From contig JAHZHG010000170.1 in assembly GCA_019420425.1 (NCBI GenBank), forward strand, positions 1 through 6,390: DNA of 6,390 bases, read 5' to 3'. Every line of letters begins with the position of its first letter. The stretch's first letter is position 1. The DNA is from Clostridiales bacterium (GTDB lineage Bacteria; Bacillota; Clostridia; Lachnospirales; Lachnospiraceae). Below the pieces are notes generated by a model. The model saw only the letters and a list, made by a program, of their open reading frames with translations. It was not told where the DNA came from and did not search any database. A program made the translations under genes and the position numbers. Of the stretch, positions 1-5,956 are shown one piece after another.

Positions 1-1792
1 TGGTATTCTTATAGAAGGTGATGGGGATATCCACAACCTTGAAGCCGTCTACCTTCATGTTTTTGATTTTCAGCATGTCGGTATTGGTCAGGATCGGGTT
101 ATCAATCTTCAGCACCTGACAGTTTTCCGGTTTTTCCTCCAGCAGGTTGCTTTCCTCACCGATATACATGGTCTTGGAGGTGACGATCTCCTCACGAATC
201 GCGTCGATGGGCGGGTTGGTTACCTGGGCAAACATCTGCTTGAAGTAGTTGAACAGCGGCTGATGAGACTTGGACAACACAGCCAGCGGCGTATCGATAC
301 CCATGGCGCTGGTTCCCTCGCTGCCGTTTGCCGCCATGGTCAGGATGGAGGTGCGGTATTCCTCGTATGTATAGCCGAAGGACTTCATCAGTCTGGCCCG
401 CTCCTCCTCGGTGTAGGTCTTTACTTTTTTATTGGGGATCTTGATATCCGCCAGGTTTACCAGATAGCGGTCCAGCCATTCCCCGTAGGGCTGTCTGCTG
501 GCATATCTGTTTTTCAGCTCTTCATCGTCGATGATCTTGCCCTCAACCGTATCCACCAGAAGCATTTTTCCGGGATGGAGACGCTCCTTGAGCACGATAT
601 TGGTGGGATCCACGGGCAGCACGCCGACCTCGGAGGACAGAATCACATACCCGTCCGCGGTCACGTAGTAACGGGAAGGACGCAGGCCGTTCCGGTCCAG
701 GACAGCGCCCATCAGATCGCCGTCGGTAAACAGGATAGAGGCCGGGCCGTCCCACGGCTCCATCATCGTCGCGTAATACTGATAGAAATCCCGCTCCTTC
801 TGGCTCATTACGGAGTTATTGGCCCACGGCTCGGGGATACAGATCATCACGGCCAGCGGCAGATCCATGCCGCTCATCATCAGGAATTCCAATGTATTAT
901 CCAGCATAGCCGAGTCCGAACCCTGGGCGTTAACCACCGGAAGCACCCTCTGCAGATCTCCCTCGAAGTATTTGGACGCCATGTTCTCCTCGCGGGCCAG
1001 CATCTTGTCGGCATTTCCGCGAATGGTGTTGATTTCTCCGTTGTGCACCAGGCAACGGTAGGGATGCGCGCGCTCCCAGCTGGGATTGGTGTTCGTGCTG
1101 AATCGGGAATGCACAATGGCGATAGCTGACTCGTAATCCTCATCCTGTAAATCGGAGAAGAAGGTGCGCAGCTGTCCGACCAGGAACATTCCTTTATAGA
1201 TAAGGGTACGGCTGGAGAGAGAGACCACATACGTCGTATTGTTGGACTGCTCAAACTCGCGGCGGATCAGATAGAGCCTGCGGTCAAAGTCCAGCCCCTT
1301 ATTTACATCGGCGGGCTTTTTGACAAAAGCCTGAATGATGTAGGGCATTTTCTCCAGGGCCTTGGGGCCAAGCACGTCGGGACATGTGGGAACGTCCCTC
1401 CAGCCCAGGAATTCAACTCCGTTCTTTTTGGCAATGCTTTCAAACATCTTTTTGGCCTGGTTCCGCTTTAATACGTCCTGGGGCATGAAAAACATACCAA
1501 TGCCATATTCCCGCTCATCACCTAAAAAAACGCCAAGGGCTTTACAGGATTTGGAAAAGAATTTGTGCGAAATCTGGACAAGGATTCCTACACCATCTCC
1601 TGTCTTACCCTCGGCGTCTTTGCCGGCTCTGTGTTCAAGATTTTCTACAATACTGAGTGCGTTGACTACTGTCTGATGGGTTTTCAGCCCTTTTACATTT
1701 ACTACTGCACCGATGCCGCAGTTGTCATGCTCAAACTGTGGACGGTACAGACCATCTGGCCGCTCCTGTGGCCGTCTGCTCTCTGTAACCAT
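1..1792 (-). CDS. gltB: Glutamate synthase large (alpha) subunit, N-terminal part, cut by the window edge
   Basis: Glutamate synthase takes the amide nitrogen of glutamine and transfers it to 2-oxoglutarate, giving two glutamates; it is cytosolic and central to ammonium assimilation. The visible 597 codons cover the class II glutamine amidotransferase domain (about residues 25-440) and the start of the central domain. The nucleophile is Cys25 in EHDNCGIGAVV, which would become residue 1 after removal of a 24-residue propeptide. Other family signatures are HSRFSTNTNPSWERAHPYR at 228-246, NGEIN at 251-255, GSDS with Asp293, and NPPIDAIREE at 526-535. The ATG is preceded by AAGGAAGGGA five bases upstream. 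The frame is open to the left edge, so the FMN/Fe-S synthase domain and the C-terminus lie outside; full-length relatives are about 1500 residues. Whether the partner is an NADPH-type GltD or ferredoxin cannot be seen. A near-consensus promoter precedes it, so it is probably transcribed independently of the genes to the right. Confidence 0.96.
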   Translation of the reverse strand, partial: MVTESRRPQERPDGLYRPQFEHDNCGIGAVVNVKGLKTHQTVVNALSIVENLEHRAGKDAEGKTGDGVGILVQISHKFFSKSCKALGVFLGDEREYGIGMFFMPQDVLKRNQAKKMFESIAKKNGVEFLGWRDVPTCPDVLGPKALEKMPYIIQAFVKKPADVNKGLDFDRRLYLIRREFEQSNNTTYVVSLSSRTLIYKGMFLVGQLRTFFSDLQDEDYESAIAIVHSRFSTNTNPSWERAHPYRCLVHNGEINTIRGNADKMLAREENMASKYFEGDLQRVLPVVNAQGSDSAMLDNTLEFLMMSGMDLPLAVMICIPEPWANNSVMSQKERDFYQYYATMMEPWDGPASILFTDGDLMGAVLDRNGLRPSRYYVTADGYVILSSEVGVLPVDPTNIVLKERLHPGKMLLVDTVEGKIIDDEELKNRYASRQPYGEWLDRYLVNLADIKIPNKKVKTYTEEERARLMKSFGYTYEEYRTSILTMAANGSEGTSAMGIDTPLAVLSKSHQPLFNYFKQMFAQVTNPPIDAIREEIVTSKTMYIGEESNLLEEKPENCQVLKIDNPILTNTDMLKIKNMKVDGFKVVDIPITFYKNT

Positions 1793-1822
1793 AAGTCCCT
1801 TCCTTTCACAATCTGTTTCTCT

Positions 1823-1847
1823 GGGGCATTTTCCCCGGGTTTCCGGG
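1823..1847 (-). promoter_or_regulatory. Two competing short hairpins in the gltB leader
   Basis: In the predicted gltB leader RNA, CCCGG (1838-1834 complement) can pair with CCGGG (1847-1843) across a four-base loop. The G-run at 1836-1833 can instead pair with CCCC at 1826-1823 across a six-base loop. The two stems share 1834-1836 and cannot form together. They lie between the predicted transcription start and the ribosome binding site. No U-tract follows, so this is not a normal intrinsic terminator. The pairings are visible, but a regulatory role is speculative because the stems are only four to five base pairs. Confidence 0.3.
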
Positions 1848-1857
1848 TCTGCTCAAT

Positions 1858-1886
1858 ACTATACACCATTTTTCCTCATCTGTAAA
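1858..1886 (-). promoter_or_regulatory. Sigma-A-type promoter for gltB
   Basis: Read on the minus strand, a -35 box TTTACA (1886-1881) is separated by exactly 17 bases from a -10 box TATAGT (1863-1858). Each box matches the consensus at five of six positions. The upstream DNA is strongly AT-rich with A-tracts, as in UP-element-like promoters. The predicted start is near 1851, giving a leader of about 58 bases before the gltB ATG. Confidence 0.75.
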
Positions 1887-1999
1887 CTACTTTTTTTCAT
1901 TTAATTTTCAGATAATTAGTTTTTTCTTATTTTCTCTTATTGTTTTCAGATTTTTTAAGCCTATGCTCCATATTTTCTCCTTGTCCGATACAATATGGA
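1887..1999. promoter_or_regulatory. AT-rich region upstream of the gltB promoter with direct and inverted repeats
   Basis: This is the distal part of the 237-base gap between the protease gene and gltB. It contains no gene. On the minus strand TCTGAAAA occurs twice (1950-1943 and 1912-1905), 38 bases apart. A perfect 8-bp inverted repeat, TCCATATT (1967-1974) with AATATGGA (1992-1999) and a 17-base loop, lies about 115-150 bases upstream of the predicted start. gltB genes are often under LysR-type or nitrogen-responsive control, so these could be operator half sites. No specific regulator motif is recognised. Confidence 0.3.
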
Positions 2000-2014
2000 A
2001 GTCCCCGGATGTTT

Positions 2015-2040
2015 GGGCGGCCGCATATACTAAGCCGCCC
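2015..2040 (-). other. GC-rich hairpin spanning the stop codon of the protease gene
   Basis: GGGCGGC (2015-2021) and GCCGCCC (2034-2040) form a perfect 7-bp stem with a 12-base loop, and the TAG stop (2032-2030) is in the loop. The sequence after it on the minus strand has no T-run, so it does not fit a standard Rho-independent terminator. It may slow 3' decay or weakly terminate. Confidence 0.35.
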
Positions 2041-2665
2041 CCGCAAAAAAATAATTGATTACGATCGAGCAGATATTTGCTCCCATATGAAATGCGATAG
2101 GCGCTGCCAGCGTTCCCCACTTTTCATAGGACAGCAGGATTAAAACTGCCAGCGGAAAAACATAAATCACCTGTATCGGATTTCCATGGTACAGGGCAAA
2201 GATCAGCGCCCCCAAAAAGATCGCCGTATTTTTTCCCACATATTCCCGCAGGCGCTGATACATCAGCCCACGGAACACGATTTCTTCCGTGACTGCCGCC
2301 AGTATCCCCAGGCCCAGCAACTGTACCGGAAAGCTGCTGGAAAACAGCTCCTCCTGTACCTGGTTGGAGAATATCTCCTGGATGTGAAAGACATTCAGCA
2401 GGGTGCTGTAGCCGGTGCTGATCGCTGCCCCGGCCGCCGCCAGAGGAATATAGCTCCACCAGGGCATCCCTCCCCCCTGTACCTTTTTGCCTCGAAAGTC
2501 CTGATCCTTTTTCAGCATCCACAGGGCGACGGGCAGGGTAAGCATGGCTGCCGCGGCAGTCAGCATGGCGGAATCCCACCTTCCTCCCATCACCGCCACC
2601 ACCAGCATGGACATCAGCAAATGCAGAAGCATGGGGGCCGATATACGCAGGATAATCTGTAACAT
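2030..2665 (-). CDS. CPBP-family (CAAX/Abi type) intramembrane metalloprotease
   Basis: A 211-residue polytopic membrane protein of the CPBP family (Rce1-like/Abi). Family members are glutamate-type intramembrane proteases or protease-like proteins; some process prenylated or peptide substrates, and some give bacteriocin self-immunity. Hydrophobic segments are near residues 5-26, 33-50, 70-90, 112-128, 146-160, 164-180 and 186-206. All three family motifs are intact: EEIVFRG with Glu127, Glu128 and Arg132; FALYH with Phe156 and His160; and HMGAN with His193 and Asn197. The ATG is supported by AAGGAGAG seven bases upstream. It sits alone between the riboflavin operon and gltB with its own promoter, so the neighbours do not reveal its substrate. 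No bacteriocin or quorum-peptide gene is adjacent in this window. Catalytic activity is inferred from motif conservation only. Confidence 0.88.
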   Translation of the reverse strand: MLQIILRISAPMLLHLLMSMLVVAVMGGRWDSAMLTAAAAMLTLPVALWMLKKDQDFRGKKVQGGGMPWWSYIPLAAAGAAISTGYSTLLNVFHIQEIFSNQVQEELFSSSFPVQLLGLGILAAVTEEIVFRGLMYQRLREYVGKNTAIFLGALIFALYHGNPIQVIYVFPLAVLILLSYEKWGTLAAPIAFHMGANICSIVINYFFAGAA

Positions 2666-2711
2666 TGCGGTTCTCTCCTTTATTGCTTATTCATCCGAAT
2701 CTCGTTTTTCC

Positions 2712-2740
2712 ATAATAGCATAGTTTTTCCCGCCTGTCAC
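2712..2740 (-). promoter_or_regulatory. Sigma-A-type promoter with extended -10 for the CPBP protease gene
   Basis: On the minus strand GTGACA (2740-2735; five of six matches to TTGACA) is followed after 17 bases by TATTAT (2717-2712; five of six to TATAAT). A TG dinucleotide at 2720-2719 gives an extended -10 (TGCTATTAT). The predicted start near 2705 leaves a leader of about 40 bases containing the ribosome binding site. This argues for transcription separate from the rib operon. Confidence 0.7.
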
Positions 2741-2770
2741 TCACCATCTGCTTTGTGCTCCTGCCTTCAG

Positions 2771-2813
2771 GGTACACGGATTGCCGCCGGGAGCGGCTAT
2801 TCCAGCGGATACC
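2771..2813 (-). terminator. Imperfect hairpin just after the rib operon's last gene; possible non-canonical terminator
   Basis: Starting three bases after the HAD gene stop, the RNA can fold into a three-part stem: GGUA with UACC (2813-2810/2774-2771), GGA with UCC (2803-2801/2780-2778), and a perfect GCCGC/GCGGC stem (2797-2793/2787-2783) closing a five-base loop. No U-tract follows, so intrinsic termination is not assured. The position at the end of the operon makes an RNA 3'-end or stability element plausible. Confidence 0.3.
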
Positions 2814-2815
2814 GT

Positions 2816-3499
2816 TTATTTCTCCCCGGCCGCCTGCTCTCCCTGCGCCAGCCGCCTTACCTCCCCGGGAAGCTGCCCTGCCGAATCTGCGAAGCCTGCG
2901 GCTCCCTCCAGCTCTCCTCTGCCGCCATACCCGTACCGGCAGCCGATAAAGAGACTGCCGCAGGCTCTCGCGCACTCCAGATCCCCCCGTCTGTCTCCGA
3001 TCACAATAAACGGCCCCGGATACGTTTTCTGCACCTCCCGGATAATCTCCGTTTTGGGAGCAAACCCAAAGGTTTCGCAGTCATAAAAAGCAGAAAACCA
3101 CTTACCCAGGCCAAAGACCTGCCAGTTCGCCTCCCGGTATGCAATTTTGCAGTTGCTCACCATCACCATGACATAGTCGTCCGCCTTCAGCTCATCCAGC
3201 GCCTTTTCGGCGCCCGGATACCAAATAGCGCAGTGATTCCGAATCTGCTCCACCATTGCCTCTCCCACTCGCCTGCTGGCCTCTTCCCTGAGCTCTTCGC
3301 CAAGCTCAGGCAGAAAAGCGTTCCACATTTCTCTGCTGTTCATGCCCAGCCATCCGGCGATCTGACCGGCCCCGATTTTCTGCTCCGGCGCATAGCCGGA
3401 CTCCACCAGCCACTGATGGCACCGGCGGAATGCAGGCTCATAGATTGCCATGGTCTGGTGAAGCGTCCCGTCATAGTCAAAAATCAGCGTCGGCTTCAT
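2816..3499 (-). CDS. HAD-superfamily hydrolase (phosphatase-like), last gene of the riboflavin operon
   Basis: A 227-residue haloacid dehalogenase-type hydrolase. Motif I is FDYDGT with nucleophile Asp8 and acid/base Asp10. Motif II is the Ser in VSNC (Ser115). Motif III is Lys149 in APKTE. Motif IV is GDRRGD with Asp169 and Asp173. The stretch between motifs I and II, about residues 15-90, looks like an all-helical C1-type cap. A DxD motif I is typical of phosphatases. Its ATG overlaps the ribH stop in TAATG, with GGAG about nine bases upstream inside ribH, so translation is probably coupled. Membership in a rib operon suggests dephosphorylation of 5-amino-6-ribitylamino-uracil 5'-phosphate, the step between RibD and RibH, which HAD enzymes such as E. 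coli YigB and YbjI and B. subtilis YcsE perform. That substrate is inference from context; a phosphoglycolate-type or broad housekeeping phosphatase is the alternative. The last 35 residues or so are rich in Gly, Ala, Glu and Arg and look unstructured. Confidence 0.88.
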   Translation of the reverse strand: MKPTLIFDYDGTLHQTMAIYEPAFRRCHQWLVESGYAPEQKIGAGQIAGWLGMNSREMWNAFLPELGEELREEASRRVGEAMVEQIRNHCAIWYPGAEKALDELKADDYVMVMVSNCKIAYREANWQVFGLGKWFSAFYDCETFGFAPKTEIIREVQKTYPGPFIVIGDRRGDLECARACGSLFIGCRYGYGGRGELEGAAGFADSAGQLPGEVRRLAQGEQAAGEK

Positions 3500-3972
3500 T
3501 ACAGTTGCTCCATCAGATTTACCATCTCAATAGCAGAAAGCGCACAGTCATACCCTTTGTTTCCCGCCTTGCTGCCGGCGCGGGCGATTGCCTGCTCGAT
3601 ATTTTCCGTAGTGATCACGCCAAACAGCACCGGAACCCCCGTGCTCAGCCCCACCTGGGCAATTCCCTTGGATACCTCGCTGCACACATAGTCGTAATGG
3701 GTGGTATCGCCCCGGATCACCGCGCCTACGCAGATTACGGCATCATATTTCCCGGATTTTGCCATTTTGTTTGCCACAACGGGAATCTCAAATGCCCCCG
3801 GCACCCAGGCCGCCGTAATGTTCTCTTCCTCCACACCGTGCCGGACCAGGCCGTCCACTGCGCCGCCCAGCAGCTTATTTACAATAATCTCATTGAATCT
3901 GGATGCGACAATGCCTACCTTCATTCCCGCTTTTGCTACTACTTTTCCTTCTACCAGCTGAATCTGTTTCAC
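3499..3972 (-). CDS. ribH: 6,7-dimethyl-8-ribityllumazine synthase (riboflavin synthase beta subunit)
   Basis: Condenses 5-amino-6-ribitylamino-uracil with 3,4-dihydroxy-2-butanone 4-phosphate to give 6,7-dimethyl-8-ribityllumazine, the penultimate step of riboflavin synthesis; relatives form pentamers or 60-subunit capsids. The 157 residues match the family length. Visible signatures are SRFNE with Phe26, PGAFEIP at 58-64, GAVIRGDTTHYDYV at 83-96 with catalytic His92, GVPVLFGVITTEN at 112-124, and Arg131 plus Lys139 at the phosphate site. The start codon is GTG, preceded by a perfect AGGAGG eight bases upstream, which fixes the start. It lies 33 bases after ribBA and overlaps the next gene by one base. 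The gene is called ribH in B. subtilis nomenclature and ribE in E. coli. Confidence 0.97.
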   Translation of the reverse strand: MKQIQLVEGKVVAKAGMKVGIVASRFNEIIVNKLLGGAVDGLVRHGVEEENITAAWVPGAFEIPVVANKMAKSGKYDAVICVGAVIRGDTTHYDYVCSEVSKGIAQVGLSTGVPVLFGVITTENIEQAIARAGSKAGNKGYDCALSAIEMVNLMEQL

Positions 3973-4005
3973 TTCTTTTTCCTCCTGTTTTCTCTATTTT
4001 TCTGT

Positions 4006-5217
4006 TTAAACCTGAATCTGATTAAAAATGTGGCCCATTTTTTCCTTTTTGGTCCGCATGTAAAGGATATCATGCTTCTGGGGCCTGATTTCAATCGGCA
4101 CGCGCTCCCTGATGGCCAGGCCAAAGCCCTCCAGCCCGTATACCTTGTCCGGATTGTTCGTCAGCAGCCGGAGGGATTTTACCCCCAGATCGGACAGGAT
4201 CTGCGCCCCTGCCCAATATTCCCGCAGGTCGGCCGCAAAGCCCAGCCGTATATTGGCCTCTACCGTGTCCAGTCCCTGCTCCTGAAGCTGATATGCCTTC
4301 AGCTTATTGATCAGACCGATACCGCGGCCTTCCTGCTGCATATAGAGGACAATCCCACGCCCCTCTGCCTCCACCAGTTCCATGGCCTTTTGCAGCTGCT
4401 CACCGCAGTCGCAGCGTTTCGATCCAAAGGTATCTCCGGTCAGGCATTCCGAGTGTACGCGGCAGAGCACATCCTCGCCGTCGCCGATTTCCCCCTTCAC
4501 CAGAGCTACGTGATGTTCTCCGGAAATGTCATTGACATATCCATAAATCTGAAAATCTCCGTATTTGGTTGGCATCTTGGCTGTCGCCTCTCGGATCATG
4601 TGTTTTTCATGAATCCGGCAATAGTCCTGCAGATGCTTGATGGTAATAAATTTCAGGCCATATTTTTTCGCCAGCTCCCAGAGATGCGGCGTCCGCATCA
4701 TCGTGCCGTCGTCCTCCATGATCTCACAGCAGATTCCGCACTCCTTCAGGCCAGCCAGACGCATCAGGTCAGTGGTCGCCTCCGTATGGCCGCCCCGCAC
4801 CAGAACGCCTCCCTTTCTGGAAACCAGGGGAAATACGTGACCAGGCCGCCGCAGGTCCTCCGGCCTGGTCGCATCGTCCACACATTTCCTTATGGTATAT
4901 GAGCGCTCCGCCGCCGAGATTCCCGTTGTTGTGTCCACATGGTCAATGGACACGGTAAATGCGGTGCTATGGTTATCGGTATTGTCCGCCACCATCTGCG
5001 GCAGGCCCAGCCTGGCAGCAATTTCCGCACTCATCGGCGTACAGATCAGACCCTTGGCATGGCAGGCCATAAAGTTGATGTTCTCCTGGGTGGCAAATTC
5101 TCCGGCACAGATCATATCCCCTTCATTTTCCCTGTCCGGGTCATCCGTAACCAGGATAATCCTGCCTGCCCGCAGGTCCTCCAGCGCCTCTTCTATCGTA
5201 TTATACTGCTCGTTCAT
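4006..5217 (-). CDS. ribBA: Bifunctional 3,4-dihydroxy-2-butanone 4-phosphate synthase / GTP cyclohydrolase II
   Basis: A fused enzyme feeding both branches of riboflavin synthesis. The N-terminal RibB domain (about 1-200) converts ribulose 5-phosphate to the four-carbon DHBP. The C-terminal RibA domain (about 205-403) opens GTP to the first pyrimidine intermediate. RibB signatures are DDPDRENEGD at 25-34, DTTTGISAAER at 95-105, RPGHVFPL at 124-131, RGGHTEA at 141-147 and Glu165. RibA shows the zinc cysteines Cys258, Cys269 and Cys271 (spacing C-x10-C-x-C), QQEGRGIGL at 294-302 and LDTVEAN at 316-322. Both active sites look complete, unlike fusions where one half is degenerate. At 403 residues the length is typical. 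The ATG follows AGGAGAG about nine bases upstream. It lies 17 bases after ribE and 33 before ribH, consistent with a single transcript. Confidence 0.97.
   Translation of the reverse strand: MNEQYNTIEEALEDLRAGRIILVTDDPDRENEGDMICAGEFATQENINFMACHAKGLICTPMSAEIAARLGLPQMVADNTDNHSTAFTVSIDHVDTTTGISAAERSYTIRKCVDDATRPEDLRRPGHVFPLVSRKGGVLVRGGHTEATTDLMRLAGLKECGICCEIMEDDGTMMRTPHLWELAKKYGLKFITIKHLQDYCRIHEKHMIREATAKMPTKYGDFQIYGYVNDISGEHHVALVKGEIGDGEDVLCRVHSECLTGDTFGSKRCDCGEQLQKAMELVEAEGRGIVLYMQQEGRGIGLINKLKAYQLQEQGLDTVEANIRLGFAADLREYWAGAQILSDLGVKSLRLLTNNPDKVYGLEGFGLAIRERVPIEIRPQKHDILYMRTKKEKMGHIFNQIQV
4839..4870. repeat. Perfect 10-bp inverted repeat inside ribBA
   Basis: GACCAGGCCG (4839-4848) and CGGCCTGGTC (4861-4870) are exact inverted copies with a 12-base loop, giving a very GC-rich predicted stem in the ribBA mRNA. 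It encodes the conserved TRPEDLRRPGH stretch of the RibB domain, where two Arg-Pro pairs favour such symmetry, so coding constraint may explain it wholly. Confidence 0.6.
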
Positions 5218-5234
5218 TGTACATCTCTCCTCTT

Positions 5235-5888
5235 CTACAGATATTCCTCCAGAAATTCCATGGTGATGCCAGACTGACGGCTGTCCTTCTTTTCCGCCGT
5301 CTCCAGGCCCAGCAATTTCTGCACGTATTTCCCCACCACATCATTTTCCAGGTTCACCATGTCTCCCGGCCGTTTTCGGAGCAGGGTGGTTTCCTCTCCG
5401 GTGTGCGGGATGACTGAGACACAGAATCCGGAGCTGTTCACCTTCGCTACCGTCAGGCTGATGCCGTCAATGCAGATCGATCCCTTTTCTACCACCAGGC
5501 TCATGATCTCAGGGGAAGTCCCGATCTCTACCCAGACTGCATTCTCCTCCCTTTGGCAGGACAGGATTTTCCCCGTACCATCGATATGGCCCGATACGAT
5601 ATGCCCGCCAAAACGGCCATCCGCCGCCATGGCTCTCTCCAGATTGACCGCATCTCCGTTTGACGCCCGGGAAAGGCTGCTCCGTCTCACTGTCTCCGCC
5701 ATCACATCTGCGGTAAAGCCATCCTTTTGCAGGGAAGTGACCGTCAGGCAGATCCCGTTGACCGCAATACTGTCGCCAATTCTCGTCCCCTCCAGCACCT
5801 TCCCCGCCTGAATCGCAATCTGTCCCGAACTGCCCTGCAGGGCGATCCGCTTAATTGTACCCAATTCTTCAATAATTCCGGTAAACAT
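5235..5888 (-). CDS. ribE: Riboflavin synthase alpha subunit
   Basis: Catalyses the last step, dismutation of two 6,7-dimethyl-8-ribityllumazine molecules into riboflavin and 5-amino-6-ribitylamino-uracil; the family works as a trimer. The 217 residues hold two tandem lumazine-binding beta-barrels (about 1-97 and 98-195). These show MFTGIIEELG at the N-terminus, GDSIAVNGICLTV at 38-50 with Cys47, GGHIVSGHIDG at 94-104, GSICIDGISLTV at 136-147 and IPHTGEETTL at 160-169. The start is placed at 5888 because MFTGIIE is the invariant family N-terminus and the ATG has AGAGGTGG just upstream. An in-frame ATG at 5918 would add ten unlike residues and overlie this ribosome binding site. It follows ribD across a 207-base gap containing the 37-bp repeat, and precedes ribBA by 17 bases. 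Named ribE in B. subtilis and ribC in E. coli. Confidence 0.96.
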   Translation of the reverse strand: MFTGIIEELGTIKRIALQGSSGQIAIQAGKVLEGTRIGDSIAVNGICLTVTSLQKDGFTADVMAETVRRSSLSRASNGDAVNLERAMAADGRFGGHIVSGHIDGTGKILSCQREENAVWVEIGTSPEIMSLVVEKGSICIDGISLTVAKVNSSGFCVSVIPHTGEETTLLRKRPGDMVNLENDVVGKYVQKLLGLETAEKKDSRQSGITMEFLEEYL

Positions 5889-5956
5889 ATGCCACCTCTT
5901 TTCATAATGTATATCCATACAGGCTTCCGCCGTCCTCCAGCAGCAATTTACTGAGC

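Noticed and set aside
2753..3691. Plus-strand open frame opposite the HAD gene and part of ribH
   Set aside because: It is an antisense shadow with low-complexity Pro/Ser/Leu content and no recognisable motif.
3430..4902. Long plus-strand open frame opposite ribH and ribBA
   Set aside because: It runs antisense to two unmistakable enzymes, has no coherent domain and no credible start signal. It reflects GC-rich codon use of the real genes.
5889..5918. Ten-residue N-terminal extension of riboflavin synthase from an upstream ATG
   Set aside because: The family starts at MFTGIIE, and the extension would cover the good ribosome binding site just before the 5888 ATG.
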